Source: Deltaproteobacteria bacterium
GTDB lineage: Bacteria; Desulfobacterota; Binatia; UBA9968
Assembly: GCA_009692615.1 (NCBI GenBank)
Contig: SHYW01000011.1
Location: 1-63,922, forward strand
Length of the DNA stretch: 63,922 nt
Reading direction: 5' to 3'
In this document: piece by piece, positions 8,171 through 17,097 of the stretch
Layout: every line of letters begins with the position of its first letter
Position numbering within the stretch: the first letter of the stretch is position 1
The notes under the pieces: model-generated
Database searches by the model: none
The model's input: the letters and a program-made list of their open reading frames with translations, nothing else
What the model was told of the DNA's origin: nothing
Translations under genes and position numbers: made by a program

Positions 8171-9595
8171 TCACCTTTTGCCGATGGTCGCCAGCAGCTC
8201 GCCCCACTTCGCTTGCAGCTTCTCACGATCTTCAACGCCAAACACATTGGTCTTGGCGAACTGCTCGCGCCAGGCGAACGGCTTGCAAGCGTTGATCAAC
8301 ATTCTGCCAACCGTCAGATCGCCTTCGGCGCGCCGCGCCGGCGAGACGCGCGGATCGAGATCGGCGGTCCAAGCATCGCGAACAACGTCGACGGCGGTCG
8401 TCGGATCGACGCGCGTGCACATCGCCCACAGAACTTCTTCTTGATTGGTCGGATCGATGTCGTCGTCCACCGTCACGTAGTAAGTCTTCATGTCGCCATG
8501 GCGGAAACCCGCCGCGGTGATCAGCGCTTGCTTGGCGTGGCCGGCGTAGCGCTGCTTGAGCGACACGACGGTGAGCAGGCCGTTGTAAAATCCCCACACG
8601 CCGTGCACGTCGGTGATGCCGGAGCGTTCGAGATGCTCCCAAAGATGGACGTAGTTGGTGAAGTTGCTCCAGTTGATCGGCCGCAGCGGCGGCGCGCCGG
8701 CGATGATCGGATTGTCACGGTAGTAAATGCGCTTGATACGCACCACCGCTTCCGGTCCCTGATGCGTGTAATAGCCCGGCCACTCGCCGAAAGGTCCTTC
8801 GACGGCGGTCTCTTCGCTCTCCGGTGGAATTTCGCCTTCGATGACGATCTCGGCGTGGGCCGGCACGGGTAAATTCGTCAGCGGCAACTCGACGACATCG
8901 ACGGGACTGCCGCGGTACGCGCCGGCGAGTTCATATTCGGAAGTCCCAAACGGCGGCGACATCGACGCGGTCATCCAGGTGACCGGTTCGCAGCCGAACA
9001 CGACGGCCACCGGCGCGGCTTTTCCCGCGCGCCAATATTTTTGCGCGAGAATGCGTCCGTGTTTTTGCGGATTGATCCACAAGCTGACGCGATCGCGCCG
9101 CTGGATCATCGCGCGGTAACAACCCATGTTGACCCAGCCCGCTTCGGGATCGCGCACAATCACCATGTCCTGAGTGCCGATGTAGCGGCCGCCGTCGCCC
9201 GGATGCCAACGCGGCGCGGGGAAACTTTCGATGTTAACGGCGGCGCCTTCTTGAATGTTAGAAAGAATCGGTCCGTCTTTGACAACCCGCGCGGGAATCG
9301 GTTTCGAATCGGCGCGCTTGTCGCGCCAGCGCCGCAGTAATTCCAGCGGATGAATATCGAGCGGCAATCCCATCGCCAAAGCGAAGCGGCGTAGCGTGCG
9401 ATTAGCGTTCGCGGCAACCCGAAAGCCGGCGGGGAAACCAGCGAATTTATCGAACAGCACCATCGGTCCATTCTTCTCAGCCGTAAGTTCAGTCAAGCCG
9501 CCAACATCCAGCTCCAAATCCGCGCCATCGACATGCAACACTTCGCCGACCGCGTCCGCCGCTTTGATGAAATCGCCCAATGAATCGAATGCCAT
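8171..9595 (-). CDS. UbiD family decarboxylase
   Basis: The 474-residue protein is a full-length UbiD-type decarboxylase, which uses prenylated FMN to remove or add CO2 on aromatic or unsaturated acids. EGPFGEWPGYY at residues 266-276 supplies the two glutamates five residues apart of the E-R-E catalytic set, and the preceding R and W residues near 165-175 fit the cofactor site. No UbiX-type prenyltransferase, needed to make the cofactor, is in the window. GGAGGAG lies directly upstream of the ATG. It follows the molybdenum hydroxylase gene by 88 bases, so the two may act in sequence on one aromatic substrate. Confidence 0.85.
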   Translation of the reverse strand: MAFDSLGDFIKAADAVGEVLHVDGADLELDVGGLTELTAEKNGPMVLFDKFAGFPAGFRVAANANRTLRRFALAMGLPLDIHPLELLRRWRDKRADSKPIPARVVKDGPILSNIQEGAAVNIESFPAPRWHPGDGGRYIGTQDMVIVRDPEAGWVNMGCYRAMIQRRDRVSLWINPQKHGRILAQKYWRAGKAAPVAVVFGCEPVTWMTASMSPPFGTSEYELAGAYRGSPVDVVELPLTNLPVPAHAEIVIEGEIPPESEETAVEGPFGEWPGYYTHQGPEAVVRIKRIYYRDNPIIAGAPPLRPINWSNFTNYVHLWEHLERSGITDVHGVWGFYNGLLTVVSLKQRYAGHAKQALITAAGFRHGDMKTYYVTVDDDIDPTNQEEVLWAMCTRVDPTTAVDVVRDAWTADLDPRVSPARRAEGDLTVGRMLINACKPFAWREQFAKTNVFGVEDREKLQAKWGELLATIGKR

Positions 9596-9613
9596 TTCTC
9601 CTCCGCATAAAAC

Positions 9614-9688
9614 GGTAAGGGGTAAAGGGTGAGGCGTAAGACGTAAGGCGTCCTCCCAGCCTAAACCCCTTACCCTTCACCCTTTACG
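9614..9688. repeat. Hairpin repeat, GTAAGGGGTAAAGGG family
   Basis: GGTAAGGGGTAAAGGGTGAG (9614-9633) and CCCTTACCCTTCACCCTTTA (9667-9686) are inverted copies. The right arm reaches into the last codons of the molybdenum hydroxylase gene, so the hairpin spans its stop codon. Confidence 0.7.
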
Positions 9689-11909
9689 ATTTCTTCGCGC
9701 GCAGCGCGGCGTAAACCTTTTCCGCCGTGATCGGCAGATCGCGAATGCGCACGCCGACCGCGTCTTCAATCGCATTGGCGATCGCCGGCGCCACCGGCGA
9801 GATCGGATTCTCGCCGATGCCTTTGACTTTGTACGGTCCGACGCCGCTGCTGCTCTCGACGAGCACGGTTTTGAGCGCGGGAATATCTTTGACGTTGGGA
9901 ATTTTATATTCGCCAAAGTTGGCCACTTCGACTCTGCCGTCTTGCACTGGCAAGTATTCGATCAAACCGTAGCCGACGCCTTGCATCACGCCGCCATCAA
10001 TCTGGCCCTGATGGCCGACCGGGTTCATGATCACGCCGGTGTCATGCGCCGTGGTCAATTTGCGTAGCGTCACTTCGCCGGTATCCGGATCGACGGAGAC
10101 TTCGGCGACCTGCGCGGCGAACGCCGTCACCGGCGAGTGCTCTTCGTCTTTGTTGACCGCCTCGCCAACAATGGCGCGGCCGACGCTTAATAATAATTCG
10201 CACCAGCGCCGACGCTGTTTCGATTTCTTGTCAACCAAGTGCTCGCCGTCGAGGGCGATGTCGGCTTTCGACCAACCCAATAAATTTTTCGCCAAAGCGA
10301 AAAGTTTTTCTCGCGCATCGCAGGCCGCAGTGAACGCCGCGCCGCTGGCGACTCTTGTGCCGCGGCTGCCGCCGATGCCGGAATCGAAGGACGCGCCCAA
10401 GTCCGTATCCAAAGTGTCGATGCGAAACTCTTCCGGATCGCAGTGGAGTTCCTCCGCGGCGATTTGCCGAAGCGTCGTGTAAGTGCCCGTGCCTTGCTCG
10501 AACAAGCCCGTGTGGATCACCATCGTGCCATCGGCGTTGAGAGAAATCTGCAGCGCCGTGTTGCCGCCGCCCGGTCCGCGATAGCCCATGGCGACGCCGC
10601 GGCCGACGTTTTTTGCTTTCGGTGAATTGTAACCCGCGGCGTTCACCGCGGCATTGAGCGTCTCCTTGGCTTTGATGGCGCGATAGTGGCTGCCGGTGAG
10701 CGTCTCGTCGCCTTCGACCATCAAATTTTTCAAGCGAAACTTCACCGGGTCCATGCCGACTTTGCGCGCCACACAATCGATGTGCGATTCCGCCGCGAAT
10801 ACGCCTTGGGGTTCGCCCGGCGCGCGCATCTGGCCGCCGGGAATATTGTTGGTGTAGACGCGAGAGACGGCGATGCGCGCATGCGCCGCGCGATAACAGC
10901 CGCCCGCATGGCCGACGCCGCCGATCACCGCGCCGGGACGAAAGCCGCCGTAGGCGCCGGCATCGAGATAGGCTTCCATCTCGTGCGCGACGATGGTGCC
11001 GTCGCGCGTCACGCCCGTCTTCAATCGCATGACGGCGGCGTGGCGAGGCGCGCCGGCGATAAACTCTTCGCGGTACTCCATCACCATCTTCACCGGCCGG
11101 CCGCTGCGCTTGGCGAGTAAGTAACAAATCGGCTCGTCGATGGGCGCGCCCTTGCCGCCGAAGTCGCCGCCGATAGCGACCGGATTGACGCGAATTTTTT
11201 CCTTAGGCAGATCGAAGGCCGCGGCCATGCTCGACTTCAAACCCTGCGGCACCTTGCAAGGCGACCACATTTGAATGCGCTCCTGCTCGTCGATCCAAAC
11301 CAGACAGCAGTGCGGTTCGAGAAACGCCTGATGCACCCGCGGCACAGTGTAAGTATTCTCGACGATGACGTCGGCCTCGGCGAAACCTTGACTGATATCG
11401 CCGCGGGTAAAAACGTCCTGCACGAAAGCGTTGGTTGGCTTGTCGAATTGCTTGGGCAAACCTTTGTAACTGTTGACGTTGGGATGAATCAGCGGCGCTC
11501 CCTCTTTAGCTGCCGCCACCGGATCGAACACCGCCGGCAATTCTTCATACTGAACGTCGATCAACTCCAGCGCCTGCTCGGCTTGCTCCAGCGTATCGGC
11601 GGCAATGGCGGCAACCCGCTCGCCGATGAAGCGCACCGAATCCTGCGCCAGCACGGAAATATCCCGATAGCGCCGGCCGTAGAGAATGCCGCGGACATCG
11701 TTGCCGGTGAGCACCGCGCGCACGCCCGGCGCTTTTGCCGCCCGGCTGGTGTCTAATTTAACAATGCGCGCATGGGCATGGGGACTACGCAAACATTTCG
11801 CCCACAAAGTTCCCGGCAGCAACACGTCCGAAGTGTAATGCGCATCGCCCGTGACTTTGCCGGTATTGTCGATGCGCGGTGTGGATTGACCGACGACTTG
11901 GTAGCTCAT
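9684..11909 (-). CDS. Xanthine dehydrogenase/CO dehydrogenase-type molybdopterin-binding large subunit
   Basis: The 741-residue protein matches the large, molybdenum-cofactor subunit of xanthine dehydrogenase, aldehyde oxidase and 4-hydroxybenzoyl-CoA reductase-type enzymes. It has the N-terminal a/b hammerhead (residues about 10-115), GGDFGGKG near 248, the RAPGEPQ loop near 363 and the catalytic glutamate at E700 in GIGENPISP. The family hydroxylates or dehydroxylates aromatic rings and aldehydes. The iron-sulfur and FAD subunits that normally lie alongside are missing on both sides. AAGGAG precedes the ATG. It sits between a TAXI binding protein and UbiD on the same strand. Confidence 0.85.
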   Translation of the reverse strand: MSYQVVGQSTPRIDNTGKVTGDAHYTSDVLLPGTLWAKCLRSPHAHARIVKLDTSRAAKAPGVRAVLTGNDVRGILYGRRYRDISVLAQDSVRFIGERVAAIAADTLEQAEQALELIDVQYEELPAVFDPVAAAKEGAPLIHPNVNSYKGLPKQFDKPTNAFVQDVFTRGDISQGFAEADVIVENTYTVPRVHQAFLEPHCCLVWIDEQERIQMWSPCKVPQGLKSSMAAAFDLPKEKIRVNPVAIGGDFGGKGAPIDEPICYLLAKRSGRPVKMVMEYREEFIAGAPRHAAVMRLKTGVTRDGTIVAHEMEAYLDAGAYGGFRPGAVIGGVGHAGGCYRAAHARIAVSRVYTNNIPGGQMRAPGEPQGVFAAESHIDCVARKVGMDPVKFRLKNLMVEGDETLTGSHYRAIKAKETLNAAVNAAGYNSPKAKNVGRGVAMGYRGPGGGNTALQISLNADGTMVIHTGLFEQGTGTYTTLRQIAAEELHCDPEEFRIDTLDTDLGASFDSGIGGSRGTRVASGAAFTAACDAREKLFALAKNLLGWSKADIALDGEHLVDKKSKQRRRWCELLLSVGRAIVGEAVNKDEEHSPVTAFAAQVAEVSVDPDTGEVTLRKLTTAHDTGVIMNPVGHQGQIDGGVMQGVGYGLIEYLPVQDGRVEVANFGEYKIPNVKDIPALKTVLVESSSGVGPYKVKGIGENPISPVAPAIANAIEDAVGVRIRDLPITAEKVYAALRAKKS

Positions 11910-11925
11910 AAAAACTCCTTAGAAA

Positions 11926-12003
11926 ATTGGAGTGATGGAGTATTGGAGTACGGGAGTATTGCTGGTCCGAGAACCCATCACTCCATTACTCCATTACTCC
12001 AAT
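11926..12003. repeat. Hairpin of short tandem ATTGGAGT units
   Basis: ATTGGAGTGATGGAGTATTG (11926-11945) and the inverse ACTCCATTACTCCATTACTC (11980-11999) are each built of repeated (A/T)TGGAGT units, so the element is both tandem and inverted. It fills nearly all of the gap between the TAXI gene and the molybdenum hydroxylase gene. Confidence 0.75.
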
Positions 12004-12004
12004 C

Positions 12005-12985
12005 TTACAGATACCCCTTCGCCCGATAATACTTCGCCGCGCCCGGATGGAGCGGCACGCGCAACGGACATTTCTCCGTGCTGTGACAAAGATTTTTCAT
12101 ATTGAGCGGCCGGTCATCGTCGACGGGAATAATTTTTCGCCGTTCGTCGATGGTTTGCGCCGCGGCGTAGGCGACGCGATTGGGCAGCCACTTGTGCGTG
12201 ACTAACGCCCAACCGCTGTAGTCGATGGTCAAGATATCTTCTTTTAATTGTTTGAAACGCTTCTTCGGCAACACAGCCCGGCTGTAGCCCATCGCTTCGA
12301 GTTTTTTCACGATCGCCGGTTCGATGGGAATGATCTCGTAGCCGTTCGCCAGCGCGAGATCGAGCCAGCCGCCCTCGGTACTCACGCCTTCGTCGAAGAT
12401 CGCCGTCAGCGTCCGTTTCTTGATCGCAGTCATCCGCTCCTGAGCGAAGGGTCGTCCGCACTCTTGCACTCGCCCGCCCCACTTTTTGATTTGTTCGAAT
12501 GAGAAACCGTAGAAGCCGAGAATCGTCGCGATCGCAAAGTAAGTGCCGTTGTCGACGCCGGACAAGCGCGTCGAGACATGCAGCGGAATCTTTCGCCGCA
12601 CGATGTCGGTCAACGATTTCACGCCCAAATCCTTCGACACCACCAACGCGATACGATCCCACGACGGGAAGCAGCCGAGCACGCGCAGCTCCAGCTTCTG
12701 CTTATAATAACCTTTGCCGCGGTAAGCCATGGCGACCATCGCCGACGGATTGACGTAAGCGATATCGACGCGGCGCATGCCGACTTCCAGCGGCGCGCGC
12801 ATGCCGCCATAAACATCGCCGTTGATGCCGATGCGAAACTCCAGCGGCCCGCTGTCTTTCTTGCCGGCGGTGAGCGCGACATGCAGTTGGGTCGCCAATT
12901 GATCCGAGCACTTGGTGAAAATGCCCGCGGCAAGTTCTAAACCGGTGGTGGCTCTGATTTGCGGCGGCGCGAGATTGGTCATCAT
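12005..12985 (-). CDS. TAXI-family TRAP transporter solute receptor without signal peptide
   Basis: The 326-residue protein has the TAXI pattern, including GLELAAG at 15-21, VDIAYVNPSAMVAMAY near 73, SWDRIALVVSKDLGVKSLTD near 108 and the C-terminal LHPGAAKYYRAKGY. TAXI proteins normally bind small carboxylates in the periplasm for a TRAP permease. No signal peptide is visible at the start given, and no DctM-type permease is near. A GAGAGGG sequence lies about 11 bases before the first ATG, so the start is not firm. Either the protein is cytoplasmic, or a signal sequence has been lost. Confidence 0.75.
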   Translation of the reverse strand: MMTNLAPPQIRATTGLELAAGIFTKCSDQLATQLHVALTAGKKDSGPLEFRIGINGDVYGGMRAPLEVGMRRVDIAYVNPSAMVAMAYRGKGYYKQKLELRVLGCFPSWDRIALVVSKDLGVKSLTDIVRRKIPLHVSTRLSGVDNGTYFAIATILGFYGFSFEQIKKWGGRVQECGRPFAQERMTAIKKRTLTAIFDEGVSTEGGWLDLALANGYEIIPIEPAIVKKLEAMGYSRAVLPKKRFKQLKEDILTIDYSGWALVTHKWLPNRVAYAAAQTIDERRKIIPVDDDRPLNMKNLCHSTEKCPLRVPLHPGAAKYYRAKGYL

Positions 12986-13291
12986 AATCGTTCATCCCTC
13001 TCATTTCACGCCCAGGTTGAAATGTCACCAGCGGAACCTACATGGAGCCGATGATAACTGTCAATCAACGCCGCACTGTTGATAACGGAGCCGCGAATGT
13101 TGACGATGGCCGCGTCGCGGCCAAATTTCTCAAACAGCTTTAGATGCTGCGCCCGCTCAGGCGCCGCCGGAAGAAAGATTAAACCACGAGACACACGAAA
13201 ATCACGAAACTCTGAGAACCTTTTCGTGTCTTTCGTGGTTAAGAAGACTTTTCTGAGCGATCACGCGGAAGCGTGAGGTTGGCGCGAAGGA
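12986..13291. other. Gene-free stretch with CACGAAA hairpin
   Basis: An imperfect inverted repeat, AACCACGAGACACACGAAAA (13182-13201) against TTTTCGTGTCTTTCGTGGTT (13221-13240), belongs to the CACGAA family. A 62-codon open frame lies beside it on the reverse strand at 13006-13194, but it has no ribosome-binding site or known motif. Nothing else is seen. Confidence 0.6.
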
Positions 13292-13573
13292 TTATTTCTG
13301 GACAGCACGTTCTTTAGTAAGTCGCTCGGCGATCCACATGGCGACTAAATGGCGCGTATGGATTTGCTTGTTTCGAGCTATGCGCTTCAAGCGGTTCAGC
13401 GTCTGCTCGTCGAGAGCGACCGTGAGCATCTTTGGCGGTGGCCTCCGAAGACGGACTTTCACGGGCTGAGCATCGCCGAATAATCGCGCAAACTCCCCGT
13501 CGGAAAGTTTGTCCCATCCGGCCGCTACACGTCTCAAAGCCCGGGTTTGCGCCGCGGTCAACTTCTGCGCCAT
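13292..13573 (-). CDS. Orphan ribbon-helix-helix antitoxin-like protein
   Basis: The 93-residue basic protein ends with MLTVALDEQTLNRLKRIARN followed by KQIHTRHLVAMWIAERL, a ribbon-helix-helix pattern (beta strand then two helices) of CopG/BrnA type. Such proteins bind DNA as dimers and usually neutralise a neighbouring toxin and repress their own promoter. No toxin gene precedes or follows it: the upstream 90 bases are empty, and downstream is a hairpin. AGGT lies 7 bases before the ATG. It may be an antitoxin left behind after loss of its partner. Confidence 0.55.
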   Translation of the reverse strand: MAQKLTAAQTRALRRVAAGWDKLSDGEFARLFGDAQPVKVRLRRPPPKMLTVALDEQTLNRLKRIARNKQIHTRHLVAMWIAERLTKERAVQK

Positions 13574-13665
13574 TGCTGATACCTAGCACAAGGAAATATG
13601 GGTTTCGAGTCTTTATCGGACCGGGCGTACACTGCAACCCGTCCCTACGTTCTGACAAGCAGACC

Positions 13666-14910
13666 CTAAATAATCTCCGCCGCTTTGAGTTCCGCCAATT
13701 TCTCCTTGGAGAAACCCAACTCGCCGCAGTAAATCGCTTCGTTGTCTTCGCCCAACTTGCGGCCGAGAAAATCCACCGAACCGGGGGTGTCGGAAAATTT
13801 CGGCACGACATTCTGCACGATCGCCTCACCGAGGTCGGGGTCGGGGACGCGCACCATCGCTTCGCGGGCGCGGTATTGGATATCGCGAAAGGCGTCTTCC
13901 ATGTCGAAGACGGCTGAATAGGCGACGCCATGCTTGTCGAAATGCTCGATCACTTCGTCGCGCGTGTGCTGTTCGATCCAGGCGCCGACGACGCCATTGC
14001 ACTCGATGGAATTTTCTACCCGCGCCGAATTGTCGAGAAATTTAGGATCGGTCGTCATATCTTTGCGCCCGATCGCTTCGGCCAAGCGCAACCAAACGCT
14101 CTGCGTGCTCGCGGCCAGAGTTAAATATTTACCGTCCTTGGTTTTGAACATGGAACTCGGCGCCACGTAGGCGACGCGATTACCGGTGCGATGATGCACG
14201 GTTTTCATCTGATCGTACTGGATCGGATCGAAGTCCAAGAAACGAAACACCGCTTCGAACAAACCGAGATCGATCACCTGCCCGCTACCGCCATGCTGAT
14301 CGCGATGATAAAGCGCCATCATGATCGACAGCGAACCGAATATGCCAGCGATCAAATCGCCAAGAGGATAGCCTGGCGACATCGGCGGGCCGTCCGGCTC
14401 GCCGATCAAATTGGTCAGCCCACTCATCGCTTCGGCGACCCGGCCGAAGCCGGCGCGATTTTTGTACGGCCCGGTCTGACCGAAACCGGAGATGCGCAGC
14501 ATGATGATGCGCGGATCGATGCCACGCAGCACGTCGGGACCGATGCCCCATTTTTCGAATGTTCCTGGGCGATAATTTTCGACGACAACATCCTGGCCTT
14601 TGACAATCTGGCGAAAAATCTCGCCGCCCTCGGGCTTACCAAGATCGAGAGTGATGCAGCGTTTATTGCGCGCCACCGACTTCCACCATAGCGGGATGCC
14701 GTCCATGATCGGTTCGAGCTTGCGCTGGCCGTCGCCATTTTTCGGATGTTCGATCTTGATCACTTCAGCGCCGAAGTCGGCGAGCAGCACCGTCGCGAAC
14801 GGCGCCGCCACCATGTTGCCGGCGTCGATCACGCGCACGCCCTTGAGCGGTTTGTTGACGCTCATCTTGGTCAATGGAAAATCGTAGTGTTCTTTAATGT
14901 AGTCAGCCAT
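13666..14910 (-). CDS. CaiB/BaiF-type CoA-transferase (family III)
   Basis: Family III CoA-transferase moving CoA between carboxylic acids in the cytoplasm. From the start chosen (14910, giving MADYIKEHYDFPLTKMS) the protein has about 414 residues. It shows GVRVIDAGNMVAAPFATVLL (24-43), the EVIKIEHP segment and the catalytic aspartate D185 in YPLGDLIAG, which forms the acyl-aspartyl intermediate. A longer frame to 15042 adds 44 hydrophobic residues unlike the family and is rejected. No strong ribosome-binding site is seen for the chosen start. Two relatives lie at 45014 and 46725. Confidence 0.85.
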   Translation of the reverse strand: MADYIKEHYDFPLTKMSVNKPLKGVRVIDAGNMVAAPFATVLLADFGAEVIKIEHPKNGDGQRKLEPIMDGIPLWWKSVARNKRCITLDLGKPEGGEIFRQIVKGQDVVVENYRPGTFEKWGIGPDVLRGIDPRIIMLRISGFGQTGPYKNRAGFGRVAEAMSGLTNLIGEPDGPPMSPGYPLGDLIAGIFGSLSIMMALYHRDQHGGSGQVIDLGLFEAVFRFLDFDPIQYDQMKTVHHRTGNRVAYVAPSSMFKTKDGKYLTLAASTQSVWLRLAEAIGRKDMTTDPKFLDNSARVENSIECNGVVGAWIEQHTRDEVIEHFDKHGVAYSAVFDMEDAFRDIQYRAREAMVRVPDPDLGEAIVQNVVPKFSDTPGSVDFLGRKLGEDNEAIYCGELGFSKEKLAELKAAEII

Positions 14911-15030
14911 GAATGGATTTACGCCTCGTTTTTGAATCGCCACATTGTACACATAAAAATTAGCGGAAATAAACCAACCGGAGCGGATCGAGAGGATCAC
15001 GTCAAAGAGCTTCGGTCCTGGAAATTTAAC

Positions 15031-15117
15031 CGCAAAGGACACAAAGAGCGCAAAGTTCGGAGTTTATTATTTCTTACCTTTGCGTCTTTGCGCCTTTGCG
15101 AGAGTAATTTCCGAACC
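15031..15117. repeat. Hairpin repeat, CGCAAAG family
   Basis: CGCAAAGGACACAAAGAGCG (15031-15050) and TTTGCGTCTTTGCGCCTTTG (15079-15098) are inverted copies with an AGTTCGGAGTT core and TTCCGAA after the right arm. It lies in the divergent gap between the CoA-transferase and the citryl-CoA-lyase-like gene. Confidence 0.8.
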
Positions 15118-15185
15118 GGGTTGACCGCAACGACCCGGCTGGCCTATATCCAGTGCAGCAAATTAATTTTCTGGAGGAAACGAAA

Positions 15186-15965
15186 ATGGCAGAACCGGCA
15201 AAAATCGTCACCGGCATCGGCAAGGCCGACCTGCACCGCATATTGGTGCGCGGCTATGACTTGAACAAAGACTTGGTCGGCAAGATCACTTTCACCGACA
15301 TGACCTCGCTGATCCTGCGCGGCCGCTTGCCCACCGCCAACGAGGCGCGAATGCTCGACGCGCTGATGGTCATCTTGGTCGAGCATGGCATGATCTCTCA
15401 TGTGGTTGCGGCGCGCTTGATCTATCATTGCGCCCCGGAAGCGATGCAAGCCGCGGTGGCCGCCGCGCTATGCGGCGCCGGCAGCGTCCATCTCGGCTCG
15501 TCGGAGTGGTCGGCAAAGATGCTGCTCGACGCACTGCCCAACGACACCCAGAACCCCGAGAACGATGCCGTCGCGACCAAAATCATCGACGACTACACGA
15601 CGCGCAAGCAGCGCATACCGGGCATCGGCCATCGCACCCACGCCGAAGGCGATCCGCGCGCCGAGACTTTATTTAACATCGCCAAAGACACCGGCGTCTA
15701 CGGCAAGTATTGCGAGCTGATCCAGTGCCTATCCAAACGGTCGAGCGAACGGCGCAAACGGCTGATCCCGGTCAACGTCACCGGGGCCATCGCCGCCATC
15801 GCACTGGACATGGGTTACCCTTGGCAAATTACCAAGGCTTTCGCGTTGATCGGCCGCACGCTCGGCGCCATCGGCCACATCGCCGAAGAAATTCAAAACC
15901 CCATGGCGCCGCAAATCGATCTCGCCATCAAACAAGCGCTGGTCTACGAACCGGTGCGAGGCTAG
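15186..15965 (+). CDS. Citryl-CoA lyase / citrate-synthase-like protein
   Basis: The 259-residue protein has the small-domain citrate synthase fold. LVGKITFTDMTSLILRGRLP (31-50) matches the N-terminal helices of stand-alone citryl-CoA lyases, and IPGIGHRTHAEGDPR (about 143-157) has the GxGH catalytic histidine and substrate-binding arginine region. It is much shorter than true citrate synthase (about 430 residues), as expected for lyases that cleave or form C-C bonds of acyl-CoA adducts. The ATG at 15186 is chosen because GGAGG lies 7 bases upstream; an in-frame GTG at 15153 has none. It heads a plus-strand cluster with an enoyl-CoA hydratase and Rieske oxygenases. Confidence 0.75.
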   Translation: MAEPAKIVTGIGKADLHRILVRGYDLNKDLVGKITFTDMTSLILRGRLPTANEARMLDALMVILVEHGMISHVVAARLIYHCAPEAMQAAVAAALCGAGSVHLGSSEWSAKMLLDALPNDTQNPENDAVATKIIDDYTTRKQRIPGIGHRTHAEGDPRAETLFNIAKDTGVYGKYCELIQCLSKRSSERRKRLIPVNVTGAIAAIALDMGYPWQITKAFALIGRTLGAIGHIAEEIQNPMAPQIDLAIKQALVYEPVRG

Positions 15966-15988
15966 CACAGGTTTCGAGACCGGAAATT

Positions 15989-16075
15989 ACTCTCGCAAAG
16001 GCGCCAAGCACGCAAAGTTCGGAACTTCTTAGTTCCTATCCTTAGCGCCTTTGCGTCTTTGCGAGAGATATTCCG
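15989..16075. repeat. Hairpin repeat, CGCAAAG family
   Basis: ACTCTCGCAAAGGCGCCAAG (15989-16008) and GCGCCTTTGCGTCTTTGCGA (16045-16064) are inverted copies, with AAGTTCGGAACTT at the core and ATTCCGAA after the right arm. It is the closest relative in the window of the copy at 15031. Confidence 0.8.
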
Positions 16076-16163
16076 AAGCCCGGTTGCATTTTCCTTCACC
16101 CCATCGCCAATTTGAACCCCGCAAGGCTTTCTGATGTAATGCGCGAAACTGAAGGAGAAACGA

Positions 16164-16925
16164 ATGAGCTACCAAAATATTTTGACCGAGCGCATCGACA
16201 AAGTCGCGCTCGTCACGCTTAACCGGCCGGAAAAACTCAATGCGCTCAGCTACGAACTCGCCTGCGATCTCGAGGAAGAACTCGGCAAGATTGAAAATGA
16301 CGACAGCGTTCACGTGGTGGTGTTAACCGGCGCCGGGCCGCGCGCCTTCACCGCCGGCGGCGACATTCATCAAATGGTGAAATCGACGCCGGAAGAAATG
16401 GCCGCGCGCACCGATCAACGGCGCGAGATGAACTGGCATCTGGCGACGTTTACCAAACCGATCATCGGTGCCATCAATGGACTAGCCTACGGCGCCGGCG
16501 CGCAGTTGACGACCATGCTCGACATTCGCATCGGCTGCGAACACGCCGAGATTCAATTTCTCGCGGCGAAATACGGCCGGGCCAATTCCACATGGTCGCT
16601 GCCGCTGGTCGTCGGCATGCCCAAAGCCAAAGAGCTGCTCTACACCGGCCGGCCGATCAAAGCCGAAGAAGCCCTCAGCATCGGCTTGCTCAACCAAGTA
16701 GTTCCCTGCGCGAATTTGTTGACCAGCGCCATCGACATGGCCAAACAGATCGGCGCCAATGACCCACGCATGGTCCAGGGCATTAAGAAATTACTCGACG
16801 ACGACGTCGGCGCCCCCTGGCGTGAACGTTTCGACAACGAACAGAGCGCGCGCAAGAACAAACTCAAAGCCAACTCGCCGAAAGAAGGCTTCAAAGCATT
16901 TTTGGATCGCAAAGGAATCCGCTAG
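16164..16925 (+). CDS. Enoyl-CoA hydratase/isomerase family protein
   Basis: The 253-residue crotonase-fold protein hydrates or isomerises unsaturated acyl-CoA. Visible family features are VTLNRPEKLNAL (17-28), the first oxyanion-hole segment FTAGGDIHQM (62-71) and the second, INGLAYGAGAQL (100-111). The usual second catalytic glutamate position near 130-140 is not clear, so the exact reaction is open. AAGGAGAAACG precedes the ATG. It follows the citryl-CoA-lyase-like gene by 198 bases, filled largely by a hairpin repeat. Confidence 0.85.
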   Translation: MSYQNILTERIDKVALVTLNRPEKLNALSYELACDLEEELGKIENDDSVHVVVLTGAGPRAFTAGGDIHQMVKSTPEEMAARTDQRREMNWHLATFTKPIIGAINGLAYGAGAQLTTMLDIRIGCEHAEIQFLAAKYGRANSTWSLPLVVGMPKAKELLYTGRPIKAEEALSIGLLNQVVPCANLLTSAIDMAKQIGANDPRMVQGIKKLLDDDVGAPWRERFDNEQSARKNKLKANSPKEGFKAFLDRKGIR

Positions 16926-16965
16926 ATGTATCTTTCGCAATTCGCGCGACTAACCAGTTGCAATT

Positions 16966-17073
16966 CCGTCATACCGGCGCAGGCCGGTATCCATCTTTGT
17001 CTTCGGTTCACCAGCATCAACCTGGATGCCGGCCGGAGTCTATCCTGAGCGCCGTCGAAGGGCCGGCATGACG
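16966..17073. repeat. REP-like hairpin with an inserted short repeat
   Basis: CCGTCATACCGGCGCAGGCC (16966-16985) pairs with CTGGATGCCGGCC and GGCCGGCATGACGA (17021-17073). The right arm is split by about 22 bases containing TCCTGAGCGCCGTCGAAGG. That inserted sequence resembles GTCCTGAGCAAAGTCGAAGG, found inside another hairpin family at 22942. Confidence 0.75.
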
Positions 17074-17097
17074 ATCTAACGCACCAGGAGAACTCCC

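Noticed and set aside
13006-13194. A 62-codon minus-strand open frame
   Set aside because: No ribosome-binding site, no known motif, and it runs into the CACGAA hairpin.
14911-15042. A longer N-terminus for the CoA-transferase
   Set aside because: The added 44 residues are unlike the family, and the usual N-terminus begins at or near 14910.
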